A stretch of 64,000 nt of DNA. Source: Massilia yuzhufengensis (GTDB lineage Bacteria > Pseudomonadota > Gammaproteobacteria > Burkholderiales > Burkholderiaceae_D). A program made the position numbers and the translations under genes. Below the pieces are notes generated by a model. The model ran no database searches, had not been told where the DNA came from, and saw nothing but the letters and a program-made list of their open reading frames with translations. The DNA is taken from positions 1 through 64,000 of the forward strand of contig NZ_FOLD01000025.1 of assembly GCF_900112225.1 (NCBI RefSeq), in the 5' to 3' direction. Every line of letters begins with the position of its first letter. Positions within the stretch are counted from its first letter, which is position 1. Below are positions 37,286 through 46,240 of the stretch, in pieces.

Positions 37286-40200
37286 GGATCCTGCGCATCA
37301 GCGGCAAGAACCTGGCTTCGCTGGCCGGCGAATTCCAGGTCGATTTCGAATCCGAACCACTGGCATCAAGCGGCCTGTTCGCCATCAGCGGCCCCACCGG
37401 CGCCGGCAAGAGCACGCTGCTCGACGCCCTCTGCCTGGCCCTGTACGACGCCACGCCGCGCCTGCTCAAGCGCGCCGGCAGCCAGCTGCCCGACGTTGGC
37501 GGCGACACCGTGTCGGCGCTCGATCCGCGCACCCTGCTGCGGCGCGGCGCGGCCGAAGCCTGGTCCGAAGTCGACTTCGCCGGCAACGACGACATCCGCT
37601 ACCGCGCGCGCTGGAGCGTGCGCCGCTCCTACGGCAAGCCGGGCGGCGCACTGCAGCCGTCGAAAATGACGCTGCACCGCCTGCCCGAGCTCGCTCCCCT
37701 CGGCGGCACCAAGACCGAAGTCGCCGCCGAAATCGTGCAGCGCATCGGCCTGTCGTTCGAGCAATTTACGCGCGCGGTCCTGCTGGCGCAGAACGAGTTT
37801 TCGGCTTTCCTCAAGACCGACGAAAACGAGCGCGGCGAACTGCTGGAAACCCTCACCGGCACCACCGTCTACAGCGAAATCTCGCGCCGCGCCTTCGAAC
37901 GCTACCGCGCCGAGCAGGAACGCACCCGGCTGCTGGCCTCGCAACTGGCCAACCAGGCCCCCATGCCGCCCGAAGAGCGCGAACAACTCGACGCCGACCG
38001 CGTCAACGCCGACCTGGCACTGCAGGCGCTCGAGACCCGCCGCGCCGCCATGGAATCCGAGCTGCGCTGGCACCAGGATTCGGCCAAGCTCGAACGCAGC
38101 GAAGCGCAGGCCGGCGAAGCACTGGCTGTGGCCCAGGCCGCGCAGCACGAGGCCGCCGGCCGGCGCCAGCGCCTGGCCACCCTCGACGCGGTGCAGCCGG
38201 CGCGCCCCCTCGCTACCGAAGTGGTACGCCTGCAGGACGAACGCAATCTGGCAGTGGAGTCGCTCGGCAAGCTCGAGAGCACGCTCACCACGGCGCTCGA
38301 TGCGCGCCGCCGGGCCGTGCTCGACGTGGACGCCGCGCTGGCCGCGGTCGATGCCGCCGACGGCGCGCTGCGCTCCGCCGCGCCCCAGCTCGACCAGGCC
38401 AAGGCCCTCGACGCGGCCCTGCTCGCACTGGGGCCTTCGCATGCCCAGGCGTCAATCGCGCTGGAAGCGGCGCGCAACGAGGCGCGCCAGGCCCGTGCGG
38501 TCCACCAGGTCAAGGCCAGCGAGCACGACACCGCAAAGGCCCAGCGCGACCGCGCCACCGCCTGGCTGTCCGCCAACGCAAGGCTCGAACCCATGGCGGG
38601 GCAGTGGCCGCGCTGGGACAAGCTGCTGGCCCAGGCCGCACAGTTGGTCGCCAGCGATGCCGCCGCCGCATCGGCGCTGGCTGCGGCCAGCCGCCAGGCC
38701 CAGGAAGCCGCCCAGCATGAACAGGCGGCCCTACTTGCGCTGGCCGACGCCACCGGACGCCTCGATACGCTCGACGCCGCGCGGCGCGATGCGATGGCGG
38801 CCCTGGAATCGAGCGATCCGCAGGCACTGGACACCGAGCGCCAGGCTCTCGACGCGCGCCGCGACCTGCTGGCCGCCGCCGACAAGGCCTGGACAGCGCT
38901 GGTCACGACGCGCCAGGAGCACGCCGATACCGCCGGCGAACTCGACCGCGTGGACACGGCGCGCGCAGCCGCCAGCCGCCTGCTGGACGAAGCCCGCGTC
39001 GCCGCGCCCGCACTCGCTGGCGCCATGCGGCAGGCCGAGAAATCGCTGGCGGCCGCCGAACTGGCCTGCGCCGCCAGCGTCGAAGAACTGCGCGCCACCC
39101 TCAGCGACGAAACGCCCTGCCCGGTCTGCGGTTCGCACCAGCACCCATATCGCGACGATGGACGCGAAGACCTGCTGCGCAGCATGCTGGCAAACCTGCG
39201 CGGCGAAGTCGCCGATTGCCGGGCCCGCGTGCGCGACAACGAAGCCGTGCAGGCCAGCCAGGCCGCCACCCTCGCCGCCGCCAGTGAGCGGCTGGCGGCC
39301 CTGGAGCGCGAGCGCACCAGCCTGCGCAAGCTGGTCGACGAACTGGAAGCCGAGTGGAGCGCGCAAGCCTTGGCCGCCGATGCTCCCGACGACGCGCTGC
39401 GCGCCGCCTGGTTTGCCGAAGCACGCGACAGCCTGCGCGCTGCCGTGGCCGCGCTGGACGCCCGCGCCACTATCCTGCGCCGCGCCGCACAGGCGCGCGA
39501 TGCCGCCCAGGCCGCCTACGACAAGGCCCAGCTCGAGCATGCACGCCTGCGCCAGGCCGCGGACAGCGCCCGCGAGACCGGCGGCCGCCTCCAGGCCGAA
39601 CTGCGCGCCATGTCGGTGCAGCAGCAAGCCATCGCCACCCAGCTGGCGGCCGTGCTTGCCGAACTCGACCCTGTCTTGTGTGAATCCTGCGGCGACGGCT
39701 GGCAGGACGCCTGGCGGCGCAGCCCGGCCGCATGGCGCGACGGCCGTGCCCAGGAAGCCGTGCAATGGCAGGAACACAGCGCGCTGCACACCCGCAGCGC
39801 CGCAGCCGCCGCCACGCTGGACGCCGAAGTGGCGGGCGCGCAGGACCGCATCGCCCAGGCCGATCGCCATGGCGCCCAGGTGGCCGCCGAGTTCAACCGC
39901 ACCGATACGGAGCTGAAGGACAAGCGCGCCCAGCGCGGCGCCCTGTGGGAGGGCCGCGCCATCGCCGAGGTGGAGCAGGCATTGCAGGCCAGTCTGGCTT
40001 CCGCGCGCAACCACTTCGCCGCCCGCCAGGCAGTCGCTGCGGAAACCGCACAGCGCGAGGCCAGCGCCCGCGCCGCACTGGCGCAATTGGCTGAGCACAT
40101 CGCCGGTCTCGAGGGCGCCGGCGCCAGGGCCGCTGCGGCCCTGGCCGACTGGCTGGAAGAGTACCGTCACGGCGGTGCAGGCCTCGACCCGGTCGAGGAC

Positions 40201-41037
40201 ACGGCCGAACTCGGCCGGCTGCTGGCCGTGGGCAGCACCTGGCTGGCACAGGAACGCGCGGCCCTCGGCGCCCTGGATGCCCAGGTTGCCGGCGCCACCG
40301 CCGTGCTGGCCGAACGCCGCGCCCAGCGCAGCCTGCACCGCGAGGGCACACCCGAGAGCGGCCTCGGCGCCGACACGGTCGCTGCCGCCGTCGAGGTGCT
40401 CACCGCCCAGCGGCGCAGCGCCCACGACCTGGCCACCGAATTGCGCATGCGGGCCGGACAGGACGACACCCGCCGCGTGCAGGCCCAGGCGGTGCTGGCC
40501 GAGGTCGAACGCCAGCAGGCCCAGGAACAGCGCTGGGGCAAGCTGTCCGAACTGATCGGCTCCAGCGACGGCAAGAAGTTCCGCAACTACGCCCAGCAGT
40601 TCACGCTCGACGTGCTGCTCGGCTACGCCAATGCCCACCTGGGGCAACTGGCGCGGCGCTACCGCCTGGAACGCGTCACCCACAACGGCGCGCCGTCATT
40701 GGCCCTGATGGTGCGCGACCAGGACATGGGCGGCGAGGTCCGCTCGGTCAATTCGCTCTCCGGCGGCGAGTCCTTCCTGGTCTCGCTCGCGCTGGCGCTG
40801 GGCCTGGCCTCGCTGTCGTCGAACCGGGTGCGGGTCGAGTCGCTGTTCATCGACGAAGGTTTCGGCAGCCTCGATACCGAAACCCTCGGCGTGGCCATGG
40901 ACGCGCTCGACGCGCTGCAGTCGATGGGCCGCAAGGTCGGCGTCATCTCGCACGTGCAGGAAATGACCGAGCGCATCGCCACCAAGGTGCTGGTGCGGCC
41001 GGCAGGTGGCGGAAGCAGTGCGGTCGTGGTCGAATAA
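37282..41037 (+). CDS. sbcC: Exonuclease subunit SbcC
   Basis: SbcC is the Rad50-type ATPase of the SbcCD nuclease. The 1251-residue protein has Walker A near the start (SGPTGAGKSTLLDALCLALY), two long Ala-rich coiled coils, and a zinc hook CPVC at Cys613 and Cys616. The C-terminal ATPase half has the signature LSGGESFLVSLALALG and Walker B FIDEGFGSLD. The length is somewhat above the E. coli protein (1048). The start MRILRISGKNLASL overlaps the sbcD stop as ATGA, so subunit synthesis is coupled. Confidence 0.95.
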   Translation: MRILRISGKNLASLAGEFQVDFESEPLASSGLFAISGPTGAGKSTLLDALCLALYDATPRLLKRAGSQLPDVGGDTVSALDPRTLLRRGAAEAWSEVDFAGNDDIRYRARWSVRRSYGKPGGALQPSKMTLHRLPELAPLGGTKTEVAAEIVQRIGLSFEQFTRAVLLAQNEFSAFLKTDENERGELLETLTGTTVYSEISRRAFERYRAEQERTRLLASQLANQAPMPPEEREQLDADRVNADLALQALETRRAAMESELRWHQDSAKLERSEAQAGEALAVAQAAQHEAAGRRQRLATLDAVQPARPLATEVVRLQDERNLAVESLGKLESTLTTALDARRRAVLDVDAALAAVDAADGALRSAAPQLDQAKALDAALLALGPSHAQASIALEAARNEARQARAVHQVKASEHDTAKAQRDRATAWLSANARLEPMAGQWPRWDKLLAQAAQLVASDAAAASALAAASRQAQEAAQHEQAALLALADATGRLDTLDAARRDAMAALESSDPQALDTERQALDARRDLLAAADKAWTALVTTRQEHADTAGELDRVDTARAAASRLLDEARVAAPALAGAMRQAEKSLAAAELACAASVEELRATLSDETPCPVCGSHQHPYRDDGREDLLRSMLANLRGEVADCRARVRDNEAVQASQAATLAAASERLAALERERTSLRKLVDELEAEWSAQALAADAPDDALRAAWFAEARDSLRAAVAALDARATILRRAAQARDAAQAAYDKAQLEHARLRQAADSARETGGRLQAELRAMSVQQQAIATQLAAVLAELDPVLCESCGDGWQDAWRRSPAAWRDGRAQEAVQWQEHSALHTRSAAAAATLDAEVAGAQDRIAQADRHGAQVAAEFNRTDTELKDKRAQRGALWEGRAIAEVEQALQASLASARNHFAARQAVAAETAQREASARAALAQLAEHIAGLEGAGARAAAALADWLEEYRHGGAGLDPVEDTAELGRLLAVGSTWLAQERAALGALDAQVAGATAVLAERRAQRSLHREGTPESGLGADTVAAAVEVLTAQRRSAHDLATELRMRAGQDDTRRVQAQAVLAEVERQQAQEQRWGKLSELIGSSDGKKFRNYAQQFTLDVLLGYANAHLGQLARRYRLERVTHNGAPSLALMVRDQDMGGEVRSVNSLSGGESFLVSLALALGLASLSSNRVRVESLFIDEGFGSLDTETLGVAMDALDALQSMGRKVGVISHVQEMTERIATKVLVRPAGGGSSAVVVE

Positions 41038-41151
41038 GCGCAGGGGGCCGTGCAAGCTCGCCCCTTGTTAACTGTCAGCCGCGCAGCGCGGAGCCACGGC
41101 CGTAATCCGCTCCGGTACAATGCGCCCTTTCCCCAAACCCGCTCAACCACG

Positions 41152-41361
41152 ATGAAACCCGCCCGCATCCTCACCTTCAAATGCACCAAGTGCGCCAAAC
41201 CGGTCAAGGTCTTCCTGCAGAAGGTCTCGGCCTGCTCGCACATCCAGCCTTACCTTGGCGTGTGCGCCTGCGGCGAACCAAAGCGCCACGCCACGGGCAA
41301 CCCTGACGCGGTCAAGTCCTATCTGGAATCCGCCGACGGTACCTGGCAGCACCACCACTAA
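41152..41361 (+). CDS. Small cysteine-rich protein, unknown
   Basis: The 69-residue protein starts MKPARILTFKCTKCAKPVKV and contains C-x-x-C, a single Cys, then C-x-C (GVCACGEPK), which could form a zinc or disulfide site. It ends in HHH. I know of no named family. Its stop is directly followed by the ATG of the methyltransferase gene with no gap, so the two are translated together. The in-frame region upstream of this ATG has poor coding character. Confidence 0.6.
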   Translation: MKPARILTFKCTKCAKPVKVFLQKVSACSHIQPYLGVCACGEPKRHATGNPDAVKSYLESADGTWQHHH

Positions 41362-42504
41362 ATGAGCGAACTCACCTGGCTTGAAGATGGCGCCGAGCGC
41401 TGCGCGCAGTGGCGCTCCGAAAGTGGCTGGCCGGCGCCGAAGAAAGTGGTCGTCGCCGACGACACCATGAACGCCGACACCGCCTACCGGCTGGCACTGG
41501 ACGGCACCGCCCTGCTGTGGCGCGGCGACTTCCAGAATGCGCGCCAGCTGCTGAACGCCCTGGTGCGCCGGGTCGACGGCAAGAGCGACCGCGCGCGCCG
41601 CGCCAAGCCGGGCAAGACGCTGCCCACGCCCACTGAACTGTTCCACCGCCATCGCCTGCAGCAGCTGCAGCGCGCACGCACCCTGGCCATGCTGCTGATC
41701 CCGTTCGAGGCCGGGCACAGCATTCCGCTGCGCCGCGCGCCCGACGTGCTTGACGCCTGCAGCGAAGCCTATGGCGCAGCAAGCCAGCCCTACGTCGCCT
41801 CGCTGCGCGAACTGCTGGGCGTGATCGGCGCCCACGAATGGCGCCGCAAGGGCGTGCGCATCCCAGCGCTCGACGCCACGATCCACCCGTGGTACGGCGT
41901 GTTCTCGCCGGTGCGTGGCGAATACGTCGAGCTGGTCGCGCAGGCGCCGCTGCCGCGCGCGACGAAACTGGCGTTCGACATCGGCGCCGGCACCGGCGTG
42001 CTGTCGGCCGTGCTGGCCCGGCGCGGCATCGAACGCGTGGTCGCCACCGACTTGGACAGCCGCGCGCTCGGCTGCGCGCGCGACAATATCGCCCGCCTCG
42101 GCCTGGGCGCGCAGGTCGAGCTCATCGAGGCCGACCTCTTCCCCGAAGGGCGCGCGCCGCTGGTGGTCTGCAACCCGCCCTGGCTGCCGGGCAAGCCCAG
42201 CTCGGCCATCGAGTATGCGATCTACGATCCGGACAGCCGCATGCTCAAGGGTTTCCTGGGCGGTCTCGCGGCCCACCTGGAGCCGGGCGGCGAAGGCTGG
42301 CTGGTCCTGTCGGACCTGGCCGAGCACCTGGGCCTGCGTCCGCGCGAACAGCTGCTTGGATGGATAGCGGACGCCGGGCTGGAAGTCGTGGCGCGCCACG
42401 ACGTGCGCCCGACCCACGGCAAGGCCAGCGACCAGGACGACCCGCTGCACGCGGCCCGTTCGCGTGAAGTGACCTCGCTGTGGCGCCTGCGCGCCGCCGG
42501 ATAA
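41362..42504 (+). CDS. Class I SAM-dependent methyltransferase, NPPW type
   Basis: The 380-residue protein has an N-terminal helical region of about 190 residues and a Rossmann methyltransferase domain: motif I FDIGAGTGVLSAVLARRG (about residue 206), ATDLDSRALGCARDNI, and motif IV CNPPWLPGK. NPPW/NPPY marks enzymes that methylate an exocyclic or amide nitrogen, for example PrmC-like glutamine or RsmC/RlmG-like guanine enzymes. The substrate is unknown. It follows the small Cys-rich gene with zero spacing. Confidence 0.78.
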   Translation: MSELTWLEDGAERCAQWRSESGWPAPKKVVVADDTMNADTAYRLALDGTALLWRGDFQNARQLLNALVRRVDGKSDRARRAKPGKTLPTPTELFHRHRLQQLQRARTLAMLLIPFEAGHSIPLRRAPDVLDACSEAYGAASQPYVASLRELLGVIGAHEWRRKGVRIPALDATIHPWYGVFSPVRGEYVELVAQAPLPRATKLAFDIGAGTGVLSAVLARRGIERVVATDLDSRALGCARDNIARLGLGAQVELIEADLFPEGRAPLVVCNPPWLPGKPSSAIEYAIYDPDSRMLKGFLGGLAAHLEPGGEGWLVLSDLAEHLGLRPREQLLGWIADAGLEVVARHDVRPTHGKASDQDDPLHAARSREVTSLWRLRAAG

Positions 42505-42556
42505 GACGGGCAAGGGGCGGCATTGAGCGGTCCTTGCACGTTTGAAAAATGCTCCA

Positions 42557-42585
42557 TTGCGCCGCTGCACGAACCGCGCTATAAT
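42557..42585 (+). promoter_or_regulatory. Sigma-70 promoter of the initiator tRNA
   Basis: TTGCGC and TATAAT are 17 bases apart and end five bases before the tRNA. A start in such a position implies that the 5' leader is very short. Confidence 0.75.
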
Positions 42586-42590
42586 CTTTG

Positions 42591-42667
42591 CGCGGGGTGG
42601 AGCAGTCTGGCAGCTCGTCGGGCTCATAACCCGAAGGTCACAGGTTCAAATCCTGTCCCCGCAACCA
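42591..42667 (+). tRNA. Initiator tRNA-fMet (CAT)
   Basis: CGCGGGG at the 5' end faces CCCCGCA at the 3' end, leaving the C1-A72 mismatch of initiator tRNAs. The anticodon stem has three G-C pairs (GGG CTCATAA CCC), also diagnostic, and CCA is encoded. Confidence 0.97.
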
Positions 42668-42676
42668 AATACAGTA

Positions 42677-42712
42677 CAAAAGCCCGACTCTTGCAGCCGG
42701 GCTTTTGTTTTC
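42677..42712 (+). terminator. Rho-independent terminator of tRNA-fMet
   Basis: AAAAGCCCG and CGGGCTTTT flank a 10-base loop and are followed by GTTTTC. It lies 10 bases past the tRNA. Confidence 0.8.
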
Positions 42713-42743
42713 TGCGGTAGCAAAGACAGCGCAACAATAGCTG

Positions 42744-42986
42744 ATGAGAGACAAGAAAGACAACGCGACGATCGACCTGCCGGGATTTGAACCGGTGGAA
42801 ACGCCGGCACCGGTTGTCGAACAGAGGCGTGCCGCATCCCGGCCGCGCCGTGTCTCCCTCAGGCAAGAACAGCTGGACCTGTTGGGCCGGCTGGAAGAAA
42901 CCGATACGTCCGGCCTGCCCGCATGGCGCCGCGACGACAACCTTGACCTGACCGGCCTGCCGGTCTGGGCCCCGGCCTCAGCCTAG
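42744..42986 (+). CDS. Hypothetical 80-residue protein
   Basis: The frame MRDKKDNATIDLPGFEPVET through LTGLPVWAPASA is hydrophilic and probably disordered apart from a short helix (RVSLRQEQLDLLGRLEE). Two short similar elements occur: DLPGFEPVETPAP near the start and DLTGLPVWAPAS at the end. It lies between tRNA-fMet and dbpA. No family is recognised, and the ribosome site is weak. Confidence 0.45.
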   Translation: MRDKKDNATIDLPGFEPVETPAPVVEQRRAASRPRRVSLRQEQLDLLGRLEETDTSGLPAWRRDDNLDLTGLPVWAPASA

Positions 42987-43020
42987 TCCGCTCCCAGGCC
43001 AAACCTCTGGCTGGACACGC

Positions 43021-44430
43021 ATGAACACCCAACCCTTTACTTCGCTGCCGCTCGCGCCGCGCTTCCTCGCCAACCTCGCCGCGCTTGGCTACAACGCCAT
43101 GACGCCGATCCAGGCCGAATCGCTGCCGACGGTGCTCGAAGGACGCGACCTGATCGCCCAGGCCAAGACCGGCAGCGGCAAGACCGCCGCCTTCGGCATC
43201 GGCATCCTGAATAAACTCAATCCGGCGTGGTTCGCGGTGCAGGGCCTGGTGATGTGCCCGACCCGCGAGCTGGCCGACCAGGTGGCCGGCGAGCTGCGCC
43301 GCCTGGCGCGCGGCGTGGGCAACGTCAAGATCCTCACGCTCACCGGCGGCGTCGCGATGCGCCCGCAGATCGCCTCGCTTGAGCACGGCGCCCACATCGT
43401 GGTCGGCACCCCGGGCCGCATCCGCGACCACCTGGGCCGCCATACGCTCGACCTGTCGAACGTGCAGACCCTGGTGCTGGACGAAGCCGACCGCATGACC
43501 GACATGGGTTTCTATGACGAGATTGCCGGCATCGTCAGCGCCTGCCCGGCGCACCGCCAGACCCTGCTGTTTTCGGCCACCTATCCGGACGACATCCGCT
43601 TCGCCACCGCCGGCTTCCTGCGCGAGCCGCTCGAAGTGGCGGTCGAGAGCCAGCACAGCGCGGCCCAGATCGAGCAGCGCTTCTACGAGATCGGCTTCGA
43701 AGGCCGCGACGAGGCGGTGGCCCAGTTGCTCAAGCATTACCAGCCGGTGTCCACCCTCGCCTTCTGCAATACCAAGGCGCACTGCCGCGAACTGGCCGAT
43801 ACGCTGCGCGCGCAGGGCTTCTCGGCGCTCGCGCTGTACGGCGAGCTGGAGCAGCAGGAACGCGACGAGATCCTGATCCTGTTCGCCAACCGCAGCTGCT
43901 CGGTGCTGGTGGCCACCGACGTCGCCGCACGCGGCCTCGACATCGCCAACCTCGATACCGTGATCAACGCCGACGTGTCGAAGGACCCGGAAGTGCACGT
44001 CCACCGCATCGGCCGCACCGGCCGCGGCGCCGAGACCGGCCTGGCGCTGACCCTGTGCGCGCCGAACGAAAAGAAATGGGTGCGCCTGGTGGAGGAATAC
44101 CAGAACACCCAGGCCCAGTGGCACAAGCTCGACGAGCTCGGCGAGCACCTGGAAGCCGGCGCGCCGGCGCCGATGGTGACGCTGTACATCGCCGGCGGCA
44201 AGAAGGCCAAGCTGCGCCCGGGCGACATCCTCGGTGCGCTGACCGGCGACGCCGGCCTGGCCAAGGAACAGGTCGGCAAGATCAACGTCACCGAGTTCGC
44301 CAGCTATGTGGCGCTCGACCGCCATATTGCCCATGCCATCATTGGCAAGCTCAACGACAAGCAGGCGCCGGGCCCGGATTTCGGCGCCATCAAGGGCCGC
44401 TACTTCAAGATGCGCTTCCTCGAGGCGTAA
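43021..44430 (+). CDS. dbpA: ATP-dependent RNA helicase DbpA
   Basis: DbpA is a DEAD-box helicase that acts on 23S rRNA hairpin 92 during 50S assembly. The 469-residue protein has the Q motif (NAMTPIQAESLP), motif I AKTGSGKTAAFG, motif II DEADRM, motif III SATYP, motif V ARGLDIANLD and motif VI HRIGRTGRG. It ends with the DbpA RNA-binding domain (TLYIAGGKKAKLRPGDILGA, then HAIIGKLNDK and GRYFKMRFLEA). That C-terminal domain separates DbpA from other DEAD-box proteins. Confidence 0.95.
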   Translation: MNTQPFTSLPLAPRFLANLAALGYNAMTPIQAESLPTVLEGRDLIAQAKTGSGKTAAFGIGILNKLNPAWFAVQGLVMCPTRELADQVAGELRRLARGVGNVKILTLTGGVAMRPQIASLEHGAHIVVGTPGRIRDHLGRHTLDLSNVQTLVLDEADRMTDMGFYDEIAGIVSACPAHRQTLLFSATYPDDIRFATAGFLREPLEVAVESQHSAAQIEQRFYEIGFEGRDEAVAQLLKHYQPVSTLAFCNTKAHCRELADTLRAQGFSALALYGELEQQERDEILILFANRSCSVLVATDVAARGLDIANLDTVINADVSKDPEVHVHRIGRTGRGAETGLALTLCAPNEKKWVRLVEEYQNTQAQWHKLDELGEHLEAGAPAPMVTLYIAGGKKAKLRPGDILGALTGDAGLAKEQVGKINVTEFASYVALDRHIAHAIIGKLNDKQAPGPDFGAIKGRYFKMRFLEA

Positions 44431-44539
44431 GTCGTTGCACCGTGCGATCGCTGTTTGTAACCGAGTTGTAACAGCGGCGCACGCTTGACCCGGCAGCGCC
44501 ACGGGCGCGGCAATTCTGGCATGATTTGTCAAAATACAA

Positions 44540-45649
44540 ATGCTGAGCCGGGACACAGAATTGTTTGGCGTCACGGCGCGGCCCCATGCCATGATGACCA
44601 GCACACCCGTGACCCAGCAACAGCAGACCGACGGCAGGACCGTGCGCGAAGTCGTCGAGTTCAACCACGAACTCGTGGGCGAAGTCTGGTGCCGGCGGAT
44701 CTTCCGCCAGTTATTGCAGTCGCTCGAAATGCAGTACGCGATGCAGATGCCGCATCGCCCCATCACTCCCGAAACCGTGCTGGTCCTGGATTCAGGCGAC
44801 CCGATGCTGCTGCCCACGACCAGCATCGGCGACGCCTGGTCGGAAGCGGGTGACATGCATGACCTCGCTGCCGTCGTCCACTACGCGATCACGCGCGAAT
44901 TTCCGCCCGCGGCGCCGCTGCAGGGGCGCGCGTCGGTCCCGGCGAACGAATACAGCGACAGCTTCGTCACCGCCGTCGACCGTTGCCTGGCCGCCGACCC
45001 CCAGCAGCGCCCCAAGAACATCGAACAACTGCGCAACCTGCTCGGCATCGTCCCGCTTGGGTCTGCCGTGCCGCTCCAGGCCGTGCCGGCCTCGCCGCCG
45101 CCTGCCGCTACCATCCTCGACGACCCGGCGCCGCCACCGGAAAAGGGCCGCAGGCAGCGCTGGCTCCTGCTGGTCGCGGCCGCCACAGTGCTGCTGGGAG
45201 CGCTGGGCGCCCTGTTCGCCCTGCTGCACCAGGCCGATTCGCGCGACACGGTCGCGCTGGCCCTGCCGGTCGACGAGCCCGAGGCCGTGCCAACGCCGCC
45301 CGCGACTGTCGAACCGGCGCCTGCGCCGCCCGCCGCGCCCGACGCCGGGCCGCCACAGCTGGCGGCGCCAGCGGCCACGGCCCCGGACAAGCTGCGCGCG
45401 GCGCCCATCCGCCAGCTTCCGGCCGGGGCAGGCGCAAGCTACAAGCTGCTCATCAAGCCTTGGGGCATGATCCAGGTCAATGGCGTCGACCAGGGCGTGA
45501 GCCCGCCGCTCAAGCGCTTGACCTTGCCGCCGGGCCAGCACAGCATCCGGATCGTCAACCCGAGCTTCCCCGAGCACACCGTGCTGGTCAATGCCACCAA
45601 AGGCGGCTCGGCGGTGATCGAACTCGATTTCAGCGAGGAGACCCCGTGA
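44540..45649 (+). CDS. Membrane-anchored pseudokinase fragment with C-terminal PEGA domain
   Basis: Residues about 35-160 look like the C-lobe of a Ser/Thr kinase: RIFRQLLQSLEMQYAMQ, MPHRPITPETVLVLDSG at the catalytic loop, DMHDLAAVVHYAITREFP, and VDRCLAADPQQRPKNIEQL at subdomain XI. The catalytic HRD reads HRP, the Asn is Thr, and no N-lobe with the ATP-binding loop and lysine is present, so kinase activity is not expected. A membrane helix follows (WLLLVAAATVLLGALGALFAL, about residue 210), then a Pro/Ala linker and a PEGA domain (YKLLIKPWGMIQVNGVDQG). The start is uncertain: ATG codons 18 and 19 are alternatives. It overlaps the lipoprotein gene. Confidence 0.65.
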   Translation: MLSRDTELFGVTARPHAMMTSTPVTQQQQTDGRTVREVVEFNHELVGEVWCRRIFRQLLQSLEMQYAMQMPHRPITPETVLVLDSGDPMLLPTTSIGDAWSEAGDMHDLAAVVHYAITREFPPAAPLQGRASVPANEYSDSFVTAVDRCLAADPQQRPKNIEQLRNLLGIVPLGSAVPLQAVPASPPPAATILDDPAPPPEKGRRQRWLLLVAAATVLLGALGALFALLHQADSRDTVALALPVDEPEAVPTPPATVEPAPAPPAAPDAGPPQLAAPAATAPDKLRAAPIRQLPAGAGASYKLLIKPWGMIQVNGVDQGVSPPLKRLTLPPGQHSIRIVNPSFPEHTVLVNATKGGSAVIELDFSEETP

Positions 45650-46143
45650 ACCCGCAGCTCTTGACGCGCGCCTGCGCCCTCGCCGCCCTGCTTCTGCTCG
45701 GCGGCTGCGCCCAGCTGGGCACGCAAATCGATTCGATCATGGGCAAGCGCGAACCGGCGCGCGCCCAGCAGCGCGCCGAGGAGCGACCGCGTGCACGCGC
45801 CGAGCGTCCCGCCGCGCGCTCCGAACGCCCCGACCCGGACCGCGACGACAACGCCCTGCGTGAAGGCATCGCCCTGTACGACAACGGCGACTACAACGCC
45901 GCCATCAAGCGGCTGGGGTCGAACGACATGAACGGCGGGTCCGTGCGCAACCGGGTCAGCGCGCTGAAGTACACGGCCTTCAGCTATTGCGTGACCAACC
46001 GGCCGGCGCCCTGCCGCCAGGCCTTCGAACGCGCCCTCAAGCTCGACCCGTCCTTCGACCTCGCGCCGGGCGAACAGGGACACCCGCTATGGGGCCCCGT
46101 GTTCGCCAAGGTAAAACAGGGTGGACGCGAAGCCTCGCGGTAG
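45646..46143 (+). CDS. Lipoprotein with a TPR-like domain, possibly TssQ-type
   Basis: The 165-residue precursor begins with a lipoprotein signal (LAALLLLGGCAQLG, lipobox Cys about residue 22). A charged Arg/Glu-rich linker leads to a helical repeat (LREGIALYDNGDYNAAIKRL, then ALKYTAFSYCVT, CRQAFERALKLDPSFDLAPG and GHPLWGPVFAKV). This arrangement resembles lipoproteins annotated as TssQ in relatives, which are linked to type VI secretion; I cannot confirm the match and no other secretion gene is in the window. It starts with GTG in the stop of the pseudokinase gene (GTGA), so both are translated together. Confidence 0.65.
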   Translation: MNPQLLTRACALAALLLLGGCAQLGTQIDSIMGKREPARAQQRAEERPRARAERPAARSERPDPDRDDNALREGIALYDNGDYNAAIKRLGSNDMNGGSVRNRVSALKYTAFSYCVTNRPAPCRQAFERALKLDPSFDLAPGEQGHPLWGPVFAKVKQGGREASR

Positions 46144-46240
46144 GGTGGTCGGCTTCGCCGACCACGCGTCCAGCTCCGGCATGCGTGACGGCGACGCCGG
46201 CTTTAGTCGAACGCGCGGTCGGCAGAGCCGGCCACCCTAC
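46142..46240. repeat. Inverted pair of extragenic palindromes (family B)
   Basis: AGGGTGGTCGGCTTCGCCGA (46142 on) and, inverted, GAACGCGCGGTCGGCAGAGC (46208 on) with CCACCCTAC at the end. The pair lies between the convergent lipoprotein and amidase genes and overlaps the amidase stop codon. Confidence 0.8.

Noticed and set aside
42624-42940. Minus-strand frames over tRNA-fMet and its terminator, one ending in RGQDLNL
   Set aside because: This is a well-known false protein produced by translating a tRNA on the wrong strand.
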